34,120 nt of DNA from Acidobacteriota bacterium (lineage in GTDB: Bacteria; Acidobacteriota; Terriglobia; Terriglobales; Acidobacteriaceae), in NCBI GenBank assembly GCA_021791935.1, contig JAJYVR010000004.1, positions 1 to 34,120 on the forward strand, written 5' to 3'. This document shows positions 19,698 to 29,354 of this stretch, piece after piece. The notes under the pieces were generated by a model, which was not told the origin of the DNA, did no database searches, and was given only the letters and a program-made list of their open reading frames with translations. Every line of letters starts with the position of its first letter. The stretch's first letter is position 1. The translations under genes were made by a program, and so were the position numbers.

Positions 19698-20451
19698 CTC
19701 GTTCTACCTGCGCTTTATCACCTTTTTTCTCTTCGTCATCCTGGTGACGACCGGGATCGCCCTCATGTGCTACTACCGGCCCTACCCGCCGCAGGCATAC
19801 CAGGACATGAAGGACCTCCAGTTTGCCGTTTTTATGGGGCCTTTTCTACGGAACATGCATCGCTGGGCAGCGCATGGCATGGTGGTCCGCGTCTTTCTGC
19901 ACATGTGCCGGGTGTTCTACACCGGCTCGTACAAAAAGCCGCGCCAGTTCAACTGGGTGGTCGGCGTGCTGTTGCTGACGCTCGGCCTCTCCTTCACCGG
20001 GTATCTTTTGCCTTGGGACCAACTTGAGAGCAATGCTCGCAAGGCGCTTGTTGCATTCCTTGCATCCGCCACTCCGGAGGATGCGCGGCAGATGCTGGCA
20101 CGCAAGGGCCATCCACTGACTCCTGAAGACGCCGCTATCGAAGCGGGCAGGCAGGATTTTGCGCGCTTCGGTTGCGCCGGCTGCCACGGCACGGAATTGC
20201 AAGGCGGCTTGGCCAACCCCAACGCGCAAGGCGAACAGGTCCCGTCGCTGCTGCACGTCTCCGACGACTATACCAAGGACGAAGTTGTCGGCATCATCCG
20301 CGATGGAAGAATGCCTCCACTGGATAACGTGAAAGGCCCATCTCCTCCGCTCTACATGCCGTCGTGGAAGCACGTTTTGAGCGATGAAGATATCAATCGC
20401 ATTGCGGACTTCCTCTGGTCGAAGCAGCAGAAAAAGAAGGAGATATGGTAA
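19690..20451 (+). pseudogene. cytochrome b N-terminal fragment fused in frame to a c-type cytochrome C-terminal segment
   Basis: [32 protein letters not shown]...[28 protein letters not shown]...[14 protein letters not shown] then [18 protein letters not shown]...DGRMPPLDN. Confidence 0.75.
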
Positions 20452-20454
20452 CGG

Positions 20455-20495
20455 TCTGGCGTCGATCTTGCACGCGCTCTTCTGTCGACGCCAGA
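20455..20495. repeat. 11-bp perfect inverted repeat just after the cyt b::cyt c stop
   Basis: tctggcgtcga (20455-20465) and tcgacgccaga (20485-20495), 19-nt loop, no T-tract. Confidence 0.75.
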
Positions 20496-20915
20496 ATGCC
20501 GCCAGTGGGTGATGGCGCCATCGCAATGGGAGACCATGCCACGCTGAATGGACCTTCGCTACTGCCGCTTCAGAACGAGATGAGCGCCATCCATCGCGTA
20601 CGCACAGCCCGCCGATCGTCAGCCGCGTGGACGCTGGTCCGACCGTAGCTGGAACTTGTTCGCCCGCTCTCAACTGGTTCTGCCTGGTTGCCGCCGCGGA
20701 TTCGCAATCGATACGGCGGCTGATTTGTCTGCCGTTCGAAACGACCCCCTTGAGTTTGAGATTCCCCGCAACGCAGTTATGCTTAAAGAATTAAGACTTT
20801 CACGGTTTGGATGCGACCCAACAGGCAAACGCTAGCAGGCAGGCGCGATGCACATTCCCTGCAACCGACAAGGAAATAAGGATTGACCTCCGAACACGCG
20901 ACACCGCAAAAAGAC

Positions 20916-22025
20916 ATGACGGACGTTCTCATTCTCGGCGGCGGTCCCGCCGGACTGGCAGCGGCGATTGCGCTGCGGCAAAAGGGCATCGAATGCCTCG
21001 TGGTCGAAGCTCTGGAACCGGCCATCGACAAGGGCTGCGCCGAAGGCCTGATGCCCGATGCGCTCGCTTCTTTGCGCGAACTGGGCCTGGACATCACAGA
21101 GCAGGACGGCCATCGCTTTCGCGGCATCCGCTTCAACAACTCCGCGCACCAGGTCCATGCAGACTTCCCCAACGGCATGGGTATTGGAGTGCGGCGCACG
21201 AAATTGCATGGGCTGATTGCCGACCGCGCCCGCGAAGCGGATGTTTCGGTGCTGTGGAGCAGTCGGGCCAAGTTGCTTGACAACCGCTCCGCCCTTGTCA
21301 ACGGAAGCAAGATTTCGTTCCGCTATCTGGTCGGGGCCGACGGGCAAGCTTCCAGCGTTCGCAAGTGGGCGGGGCTGGGCCAAGTCCAGAGAGAGAGCGT
21401 GCGTTTCGGTTTCCGCCGCCACTACAATATTGCTCCGTGGAGTGAGTACGTGGAGGTACACTGGGCGTCACCGGGCCAGGTCTATGTCACTCCGGTTGCC
21501 GCAGACTGCGTATGCGTCGTCTTTATCACTAGAAATCCGAAGTTCGCGCACGGCGACTTTCTGGCCGCGTTTCCGGCTGTCGCCGCCAGACTCCAGGGTG
21601 TCCCGACCATGTCGAAGCTTCGCGGCGGCATCTCCGCCAACAGGAAACTCCGCCGGGTTGCCAACCGATCGGTTGCCCTGATCGGCGATGCTTCTGGGTC
21701 GCCCGACGCCATTACCGGCGAAGGTCTCGCGGTCTCGTTCCGCCAGGCTGTCTCATTGGCAAACGCCGTCGAGCAAGGAGACCTGGAACTGTACAATCGT
21801 GCGCATCGAAGGATTGGGAGGCTCCCTCATGCGATGAGCTGGCTGATGGTATCGATGGATCGCTGGCCGCAAGTGCAAGGCCGCGCCATCAAGACGTTGT
21901 CGTCCCATCCGGATTATTTTCAGCAGTTGCTTTCCGTGCATGTCGGCGCCGAGAGTTTGCGCCGTTTCGCGGTGCGGCAGGGAATTGGGGTTGGTTGGAG
22001 TTTTCTTGAAGCAAGCCTCAACTAA
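20916..22025 (+). CDS. FAD-dependent oxidoreductase (p-hydroxybenzoate hydroxylase/geranylgeranyl reductase-like)
   Basis: MTDVLILGGGPAGLAAAIALRQKGIECLVVEA (GxGxxG), YLVGADGQASSVRKW, ALIGDASGSPDAITGEGLAVSFRQA. Confidence 0.88.
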   Translation: MTDVLILGGGPAGLAAAIALRQKGIECLVVEALEPAIDKGCAEGLMPDALASLRELGLDITEQDGHRFRGIRFNNSAHQVHADFPNGMGIGVRRTKLHGLIADRAREADVSVLWSSRAKLLDNRSALVNGSKISFRYLVGADGQASSVRKWAGLGQVQRESVRFGFRRHYNIAPWSEYVEVHWASPGQVYVTPVAADCVCVVFITRNPKFAHGDFLAAFPAVAARLQGVPTMSKLRGGISANRKLRRVANRSVALIGDASGSPDAITGEGLAVSFRQAVSLANAVEQGDLELYNRAHRRIGRLPHAMSWLMVSMDRWPQVQGRAIKTLSSHPDYFQQLLSVHVGAESLRRFAVRQGIGVGWSFLEASLN

Positions 22026-22655
<630 letters not shown>

Positions 22656-22741
22656 ACGCGGGCGGCTTTGGAGTCGGGTCCTCATGATCTTTACATTTGT
22701 GACATGCGCGACAGGAATCGGTAGAGTCTTTTTAAGCCCGC

Positions 22742-24127
22742 ATGAATGAAATTCGCGCACGGTTGCGATTTTCCGCGTTACTGTCGTTGATCGTGACTGT
22801 GTCCGCCTTGTCCGCGCAAGCGATGTCCCTTGGGGTCCCCGCAGGCACGCCGTTCCCGGTCCAACTCGGTAAACACGTTCCCATGAAAAAAGGAGAACCT
22901 TTAGACTGCCGCCTGCTCTACCCGATCTATGCGGAGAATAAATTGGCGATTCCGGCTGGCAGTGTTCTGCGCGGCAGCGTCATTGCCCTCAACCCTGACC
23001 TCAGCCGCCGCGTTCATTCCCGGTTGTGGGGAGACTTCACGCCGTTTCACATTCCGGTTGTTCATTTTGATGAAGTAGTCCTTCCTGACGGCACTGTTCA
23101 GAAATTTGTCGGCAGCAACGCAACGGACGGCGCGCCTGTGCTGCATCTTTCCACGCCAGCCGACAAGAAGTCGAATTCATTTGTCGCCAGACAGTTCAGC
23201 CATGCCAAACAAACGGCAAAAGACGCTGTTGCGTACGTGACCGCTCCCGGACGCAAAGACCGGCTGGCGCAGTTGTTCTACCACCAGCTTCCGTATCACC
23301 CGGAGAGGATAGAATCGGCAACCATGTGGACAGCCACGCTGGCCCAGCCGCTCACCCTGAACCAACCTGAACCTGCTGGAGCTGTGAAGAGCGCCTCGAC
23401 GGTTGCGTCCACCCCTGTACCCAAATCCGGCCCGAAAGGAACCTCCCCGGCAGCGGCAAAAGCGGAGGACAAGTCGGCGTGGCATTTGACGGCTTATCTG
23501 CAGCAAACGATTAGTTCGGCAAATGAGAAAAAAGGGAATACGTTTGAGGCGGTCGTCGCCGAACCGATCTTTGCGCAGGACCACACGCTGGCGGTCCCTC
23601 AAGGATCAGTCCTGGTAGGCACCATTACGCTGGCCAAGGCGGCGCGATCGTTCGGCAGGACAGGGAAGCTGCGCTTCAATTTTCGTGAATTGAAATTTCC
23701 AGGGGCCACATCGCAGAAGATCAAAGGCACGCTGGCGGGTGCAGACTCCAGCAAAGCCCAAAAGCTTCAGATCGACTCGGAAGGCGGCGTCCAGTCCCAG
23801 ACGCAAAATCGTGTCATCGTCCCTGTGGTGCTGACGCTTCTGGCAGGGCGCGCCCTCGATAACGATGGAAATTTCGCCGGTAACGCTGCGGTCGCATCCA
23901 ATGGATTTGGAATGATCGGGCGCGCCGCCGGCATTGTCTCGGGCTCCACCTATGTGGCGGCTGGCATCGGGTTCTACGCGGCGGGCCTCTCCGTGGGCGA
24001 ACGTTGGCTGGTCCACGGCCAGAACGTTTCGTTTGTGAAAAATACTCGTATTGAGGTCACAACGGTCCCCGGCCGCAATTCGCTCCCTACGACCACGCCT
24101 CATCAAAATTCCACTGAAAGGCACTAA
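22742..24127 (+). CDS. secreted protein with two similar beta-rich halves
   Basis: Signal peptide; AENKLAIPAGSVLRGSVIALNPD and AQDHTLAVPQGSVLVGTITLAKA recur in the two halves. Confidence 0.65.
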   Translation: MNEIRARLRFSALLSLIVTVSALSAQAMSLGVPAGTPFPVQLGKHVPMKKGEPLDCRLLYPIYAENKLAIPAGSVLRGSVIALNPDLSRRVHSRLWGDFTPFHIPVVHFDEVVLPDGTVQKFVGSNATDGAPVLHLSTPADKKSNSFVARQFSHAKQTAKDAVAYVTAPGRKDRLAQLFYHQLPYHPERIESATMWTATLAQPLTLNQPEPAGAVKSASTVASTPVPKSGPKGTSPAAAKAEDKSAWHLTAYLQQTISSANEKKGNTFEAVVAEPIFAQDHTLAVPQGSVLVGTITLAKAARSFGRTGKLRFNFRELKFPGATSQKIKGTLAGADSSKAQKLQIDSEGGVQSQTQNRVIVPVVLTLLAGRALDNDGNFAGNAAVASNGFGMIGRAAGIVSGSTYVAAGIGFYAAGLSVGERWLVHGQNVSFVKNTRIEVTTVPGRNSLPTTTPHQNSTERH

Positions 24128-24134
24128 ACATACC

Positions 24135-25160
24135 ATGCGCTCATTCTCTCCCGTTGTTGGATGCATCCTCGTTACCCTGACTGCGTCCTGCGCAAATGCA
24201 CAAGCAGGCACGTTGCCGCCCAATCCGCGCCCAAACCTTCAATCGGCACAAAGCGCGCGGTGGATTGAAAGCAGCTTCAATCCAAGCGGGAACATGACCG
24301 TGGGTGCAGCACTGCCCGATGCTTCCGCGCACAGTGCAGCGCCCACCGCACCGAATGCATCCATACAGGACAACCAGCCCATCTGCGGCATCGCTCATCT
24401 TGGCCGCTGCTTTCAGGATTTAGGCGAGGACGAGAAGGGAATCTTTACGAGTCCGTTGCGCATTCAGCCCAAAGACGCGTACTGGATGGCGCCCTTGGGC
24501 GCTGCCACGGGCCTGGCGTTCGCCTATGACGCCGATGCCGCGCAAGCCGCGGGTGTGGACGCGAACCGCACCAACACCGCGAATGCAATCGCGAATTTCG
24601 GCTCCTTCTGGGCGACCGGCGCGGAAGGAGCGGGGATTTACTTTGTCGGCCTGGCGAAAAAGAACCCCAAGCTGGCGGAAACGGGACGGCTGGGCGCTGA
24701 AGCCATCATCGACTCCGGTTCCGTGACGTTATTGACGAAGCTTGTCACCAACCGACAGCGTCCTCGGCAAGGCAATGGGCGAGGAGATTTCTGGCCCTTC
24801 GGCACGCAGCATTGGGAGTGGGACTCGTCCTTTCCTTCAGACCACGCCACGGCGACCATGGCCCTGGCTCGCGTCATTGCCGGCGAGTATCCCCGCTGGT
24901 ATGTCATGGTCCCCGCTTATGGATTTGTCGAGACGATCAGCATCTCCCGAATTTTAGCGAACCAGCATTTTCCATCCGACATAGTCGTCGGCCAGGCCAT
25001 CGGGTTTCTTACCGGCAGCTATGTCCTCAATCATCGCGCGCGCTATCGGCCTGGGGCGAAGAAGACTCTGGCAAGCAGACTGATAAATTCGGTGAGCCCG
25101 ATTGCCGATCCGCGGACGCGGACCCTGGGAGCGTCGATGGAGATTCCACTCGGACGCTGA
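24135..25160 (+). CDS. PAP2-family phosphatase
   Basis: KLVTNRQRPRQGNGRGDFWP, SFPSDHATATMALARVIAG, SRILANQHFPSDIVVGQAIG. Confidence 0.92.
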   Translation: MRSFSPVVGCILVTLTASCANAQAGTLPPNPRPNLQSAQSARWIESSFNPSGNMTVGAALPDASAHSAAPTAPNASIQDNQPICGIAHLGRCFQDLGEDEKGIFTSPLRIQPKDAYWMAPLGAATGLAFAYDADAAQAAGVDANRTNTANAIANFGSFWATGAEGAGIYFVGLAKKNPKLAETGRLGAEAIIDSGSVTLLTKLVTNRQRPRQGNGRGDFWPFGTQHWEWDSSFPSDHATATMALARVIAGEYPRWYVMVPAYGFVETISISRILANQHFPSDIVVGQAIGFLTGSYVLNHRARYRPGAKKTLASRLINSVSPIADPRTRTLGASMEIPLGR

Positions 25161-25241
25161 CTCCGCAGCCGAACGCTCGCGCCACTTTCGTCCGCGCCAG
25201 GAGGCGGAGATGTATCTAAACCTGAAACCTTGCCTGCTGGT

Positions 25242-25802
25242 CTACGGGCGCGGAAGGGACAATTTCTGAAGTTGATTTTTTAGGCGTGTATACATCGCGC
25301 CGGAAAAAGCGTCGGAACTTGTCCAGCAAATGGTCCCGGATGGAGCCAGCACGAGCACATACGCGCGTCTTTCATCGGTCACCGCCAGTCTTTGTTTCCA
25401 AAGTTCCTCATCCCGATACAGCATGATCGTTCGACCTTGCGCGGAGACCGGCATGGTGCTCTTCATGCCGGAAATGGCAAGTCCCCGAAACACTCTCGGC
25501 GCCGACTCCAGCACGACGATCGCGTAGGCCGCGACTGTGTTGGGGAAATCCCTGGCCATGTGCTCGTTCCAAAGGCGGGCATCTTTCGCCGCCGCCCTGC
25601 TGAAGGAGAAAACCAGCACCGCGGGCCGGTCCGCGGCAGCCGCAGGCAAAGTCAGAGACTTTCCGGTCAGCGTTTGGCCGGAAAATTCTGGGAACACATC
25701 TCCCGCGTGCAAAGGCGCGGCGGTCGGGTTGGCAGCGTGGACAAACCCCGCAAGGATGCAGAGTCCGATCGCAATCGTGGCGGGTTTGGATAATTGTCGC
25801 AT
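25242..25802 (-). CDS. thioredoxin-fold/AhpC-TSA-like secreted protein without CxxC
   Basis: Signal peptide; LHAGDVFPEFSGQTLTGKSLTLP, RPAVLVFSFSRAAAKDARLWNEHM. Confidence 0.6.
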   Translation of the reverse strand: MRQLSKPATIAIGLCILAGFVHAANPTAAPLHAGDVFPEFSGQTLTGKSLTLPAAAADRPAVLVFSFSRAAAKDARLWNEHMARDFPNTVAAYAIVVLESAPRVFRGLAISGMKSTMPVSAQGRTIMLYRDEELWKQRLAVTDERRAYVLVLAPSGTICWTSSDAFSGAMYTRLKNQLQKLSLPRP

Positions 25803-25893
25803 TGGCTTTAACATTCGAGAATGAAGAAAAGAACATTCATATTTTTCGGGTCCAATTGACATCGCTTCTTATCAGATTAAGACTAATAATTGA

Positions 25894-26925
25894 ATGCCGC
25901 TCGCCGCTTCCCTCCTCAAAAAAAACAACTGGCCATCGATTGGAAAAGAAGGAGCGCTCTTGAAACGAAGTATGGCGAAATTTGCATCAGGCGTGGGAAT
26001 CGTGGTCCTTGCTTTTCTGGCGCCAAATACATTGCGGGCGCAAACGCGCGCGGTCCTGTCGGGAACTGTGAAGGATTCCGCGGGCAAAGTTCTACCCAAC
26101 GCGAAAGTTTCTATCAAAGACGAGGCAACCTGCCAATCGACAGAGACGCAAACCAACGCGGCTGGAGTGTATACCGAGGCGAACCTTGCTCCTGCTGACT
26201 ACACGGTTTCTGTTTCCGCGGAAGGATTCAGCCCTGGAAGTGCCACTGTGGCGCTGGCCGCATCCAGCGAACAGGGGGCCGACATTGTTTTGATTGCCGC
26301 AACTGCCCAGCAGCAAACTTCACCCAGCAGCCTGCCGCCGGCGCCGCAGCCGAATCCGCAGCAGGCCCCTTCCGGCAACGCGAACGCCCCGTCGCTGTCG
26401 GACCTTGGGTTTTCTTCCACGCAGACCCAGGGAAGCGCCCAGCAACAGGCGCTGCTGAATAAACGCACGCACATGCTCAAGGTGCATCAAACGCTTGGAT
26501 TGATCACTGCGATTCCGATGGCCGCGACCTTGATTTCCGGGCCCCAGGCCAAGGCGAAAGGGAGATACGGGCAGCCGATCACAGAGCCGACCTCGGCGAA
26601 CCTGGATCTCCACATCGCGCTCGGCGGTCTGACCTCGGGCCTGTATTATACGACCGCGTATTATGCGATATTTGCGCCGAAAATTCCGGGGGTGAAGCCC
26701 AAGGGCGCGATCCGCCTGCACCGGGACCTGGAATGGGTCCATGGTCCAGGCATGATCGCCACACCCATCCTTGGAATTATGGCGTACAAGCAGGAGAACG
26801 CTGGAGAAAAAGTCCACGGAATCGCTTCGGCGCACGCCCCGGTTGCCTATGTGACGGCCATTGCGTACGGGGTGTCCATCGTGGCCGTATCGTGGCCGAT
26901 TCACTTGAAATTCTGGGAGAGATGA
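25894..26925 (+). CDS. carboxypeptidase-regulatory-like domain fused to a His-rich four-TM b561-like domain
   Basis: TRAVLSGTVKDSAGKVLPNAKVSIKDEATCQSTETQTNAAGVYTEANLAPADYTVSVSAEGF; then LKVHQTLG, LDLHIALGG, IRLHRDLEWVHGPGM, KVHGIASAHAPVAYV; true start may be near 25960-25975. Confidence 0.75.
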   Translation: MPLAASLLKKNNWPSIGKEGALLKRSMAKFASGVGIVVLAFLAPNTLRAQTRAVLSGTVKDSAGKVLPNAKVSIKDEATCQSTETQTNAAGVYTEANLAPADYTVSVSAEGFSPGSATVALAASSEQGADIVLIAATAQQQTSPSSLPPAPQPNPQQAPSGNANAPSLSDLGFSSTQTQGSAQQQALLNKRTHMLKVHQTLGLITAIPMAATLISGPQAKAKGRYGQPITEPTSANLDLHIALGGLTSGLYYTTAYYAIFAPKIPGVKPKGAIRLHRDLEWVHGPGMIATPILGIMAYKQENAGEKVHGIASAHAPVAYVTAIAYGVSIVAVSWPIHLKFWER

Positions 26926-27479
26926 TGAAGTCGATGCATAAAAAAATCCTGATTGCCTTTCTGTTGTTCGCACTTCCTCTATTTGTATTTGCGCAAGCCG
27001 ATACCCAATGGGTCCTGGAACAATCCACCCTCAGCTATCACATGTCGCATCCGATGCATGAGGTGGATGGCATCAGTCATGCGGCGAAAGGGAAGGGAAT
27101 TTGCCACGCTGGGCAATGCAATTTTCTGATTGCCGTGCCGGTGAAGTCGTTCGATTCCGGAGACAGCAACCGCGATCTTCACATGATTCAATCCACACGC
27201 GGAGCGCAGTTTCCCATGGTCGTCGTGCGAACTGAATTTCCAGAGGCCGCAACAACATCGCCAACGATTTATGCCGACCTGGAAGTCCAGTTTGCCGGCC
27301 AGACCGCGCACTATCGGCATGTTCCATTTCAGCGGGTAACTCAAGGCAACCAGGTGCGGATCACGGGAACGATTCCCACGACATGTTCCGATTTCAAGAT
27401 CGATCGGCCGTCGTTCCTGACCGTCCCGATCAAGAACGAAATTCCAGTCAAAGTGGACATGACCTGGCAGAAGATGTGA
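26922..27479 (+). CDS. second YceI-like secreted protein, ATGA overlap with the b561-like gene
   Basis: Signal peptide; WVLEQSTLSYHMSHPMHEVDGISHAAKGKG, SGDSNRDLHMIQSTRGAQFPMVVVRTEFPE. Confidence 0.75.
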   Translation: MMKSMHKKILIAFLLFALPLFVFAQADTQWVLEQSTLSYHMSHPMHEVDGISHAAKGKGICHAGQCNFLIAVPVKSFDSGDSNRDLHMIQSTRGAQFPMVVVRTEFPEAATTSPTIYADLEVQFAGQTAHYRHVPFQRVTQGNQVRITGTIPTTCSDFKIDRPSFLTVPIKNEIPVKVDMTWQKM

Positions 27480-27563
27480 ACGGCAGGCAGCGAATGCTAC
27501 CATAGTTTCGTACCTGCGACCTGGTTCATTCTATGATCCATGGAAGGTGCAGATTTCAGGCTT

Positions 27564-27640
27564 GGCCCCGTAGCTCAGGTGGATAGAGCGACGGTTTCCT
27601 AAACCGCAGGTCGGAAGTTCGAATCTTCCCGGGGTCACCA
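27564..27640 (+). tRNA. tRNA-Arg, anticodon CCT (27598-27600), CCA encoded
   Basis: Cloverleaf read by eye: acceptor ggccccg/cggggtc, D stem gctc/gagc, T arm ggaag-ttcgaat-cttcc; anticodon stem has one terminal A-C mismatch. Confidence 0.95.
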
Positions 27641-27723
27641 TATAATCAACAAGTTACAATCTTCATTCAAACCAAAAATAGCGCTGGTGATACTTGGTAT
27701 CATGTCCTCGAAGGAGTCCGTAC

Positions 27724-28074
27724 ATGGCTCGAATCGAGACAACTCGCAGAGGTGTTTGGGAGCGCGTACCTGGTTCCGGCGTCTAGTGGATCCGCTATCG
27801 CACCAATGGCCAGCTTCGTAGGGAAAAAGTTGGCCGCAAGAGTGACGCCATTCGTCTTTACGAGACCCGAAAGGCCGCCATTACCGCAGGTGCGAAGCTC
27901 CCCTCGAATATGCGCCGCCTACGGGTCACAGTCGCTCAGATTGGTCAGAATGCAATCGACTGGTACTCAAATCACCACAGGAAAGACCTGAGAACATTCA
28001 AGGGCCGGATGAATGCGATCATCGCGGCGCTTGGCAGAATAGAAGCTGAAAGGCTGAAGCCTTCGGAGATTGAC
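27724..28074 (+). pseudogene. tyrosine integrase N-terminal remnant, amber stop at 27784-27786, catalytic domain missing
   Basis: [116 protein letters not shown]; starts 84 nt after a tRNA gene. Confidence 0.78.
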
Positions 28075-28115
28075 ACATCACCAATCCAGCCCGGCTCGTT
28101 GATCACCGCCCAGAG

Positions 28116-28361
28116 GACAACGCGCTCAAGGCCGCTGTCGAAACGGGTGAATATGCCACGACCAGCGAGATTGTTCGCGAGGCCATCCGCGACTGGCAAT
28201 TCAAACGCGAATTGCGCCAGGAAGACGTTAAACGCCTTCGCAAGATATGGAAGCAGGGAAAGGCGAGCGGTCCAGCCAAGCCATTGGCCTTTGACGAGTT
28301 GCGTCGGGAAGCGCGGAAACGTCTGAAGGAAGCTGCGGAGTCGCCTGCGCATGCAGGCTGA
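28116..28361 (+). pseudogene. ParD-type antitoxin, N-terminally truncated
   Basis: [76 protein letters not shown] in a frame different from the integrase remnant. Confidence 0.82.
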
Positions 28362-28407
28362 GCTGGTTTGGAGTCCCTTGGCCCGCAAAGATCTACTGGA
28401 AAGTTAT
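28351..28407 (+). pseudogene. ParE toxin N-terminal remnant, in frame with the following vapB
   Basis: [19 protein letters not shown], ParE-like start overlapping the parD stop. Confidence 0.65.
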
Positions 28408-28437
28408 CTCACATCAAATGGAGGTATTATCGTGAGT

Positions 28438-28722
28438 ATGGCAACGATACACATCTCAGAAGCTGACGCTGCCCGCGATTTCGCCGGCCTGATGGCCCAC
28501 GTTCGCGCGGGTGCTGAGATCGTCATCGAAAACGGCACGCTGCCCGTAGCAGTGATCCATGCTCCTGTTCCGCCACGCCGCTCCATCTCCGAGTCCATCG
28601 CTCTGGCCGAGACCCGCTCGAAAGAGCTGGGCTACAAGCCGGTGATGGATGCCGGGTTCGCTGCCGACATGGAAGCGATCATTCGCAACCGCAAGCCCCG
28701 CGACACGTCGGCATGGGACTGA
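28438..28722 (+). CDS. vapB: VapB/Phd-type antitoxin
   Basis: MATIHISEADAARDFAGLMAHVRAGAEIVIENGTLPVAVIHAP; overlaps vapC. Confidence 0.82.
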   Translation: MATIHISEADAARDFAGLMAHVRAGAEIVIENGTLPVAVIHAPVPPRRSISESIALAETRSKELGYKPVMDAGFAADMEAIIRNRKPRDTSAWD

Positions 28723-29125
28723 TCCTCGATACCAGCATCCTCATCGCAAGCGAGCGGCGTGGAGAGGCCATCGAAGACATCCTTCGACAGACGCGGGTAG
28801 GGCATGGCGAGATCGATATTGCGCTCTCGGCTGTCAGCGTCGTGGAGCTGACGCACGGCATCTACCGGGCCAAGACCGAAGCCGACGCGAACGGCGGCGC
28901 GTTTTCACCGAGGGGGCCTTCCACGATCTGATCGTGCATCCGGTGACTCTGGAGATCGCGCAGCTTGCCGGACGCATCGAGGGCGAACAGGCTTCCCAGG
29001 GCAACAGCATTGCCTTCGAGGATCTCATTATCGGAGCCACAGCCCTGCATCTCGGCTTCGATGTGGCCACACTAAACGTCAGACACTTCCAACTCATCCC
29101 CGGTCTCAAAGTCATCACGCTCTGA
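28713..29125 (+). pseudogene. vapC: VapC PIN toxin with one frameshift
   Basis: MGLILDTSILIASERRGEAIEDIL...VVELTHGIYRAKTEAD in one frame, RERRRVFTEGAFHDLIVHPVTLEIAQLAGRIEGEQASQGNSIAFEDLIIGATALHLGFDVATLNVRHF in another; break near 28880-28895. Confidence 0.82.
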
Positions 29126-29354
29126 AAGCAGCAGAACGTCTCGCTCTTCAGCGGCGTCGCTACGCACAGCAGTCCTACAGCCATGCGCTCAGCGATCCAT
29201 AGGCATCCTGCGGCAAATTTGACCGAAAATCGCACTCGATGTACAACCCTGCTAATCGTTGGCTGCGCTGGCGAAAGCCCAGCTGTTCCTAACCGTTAAC
29301 TCAATGGCCCTCGCGAAAAACGGGGCTTCAGAGCACCCCGAAAGGAGGTTACTA

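Noticed and set aside
29126-29354. Possible cobalamin riboswitch ahead of nrdJ
   Set aside because: No convincing B12-box or multi-stem architecture by eye; only a short cgggg/ccccg stem near the SD.
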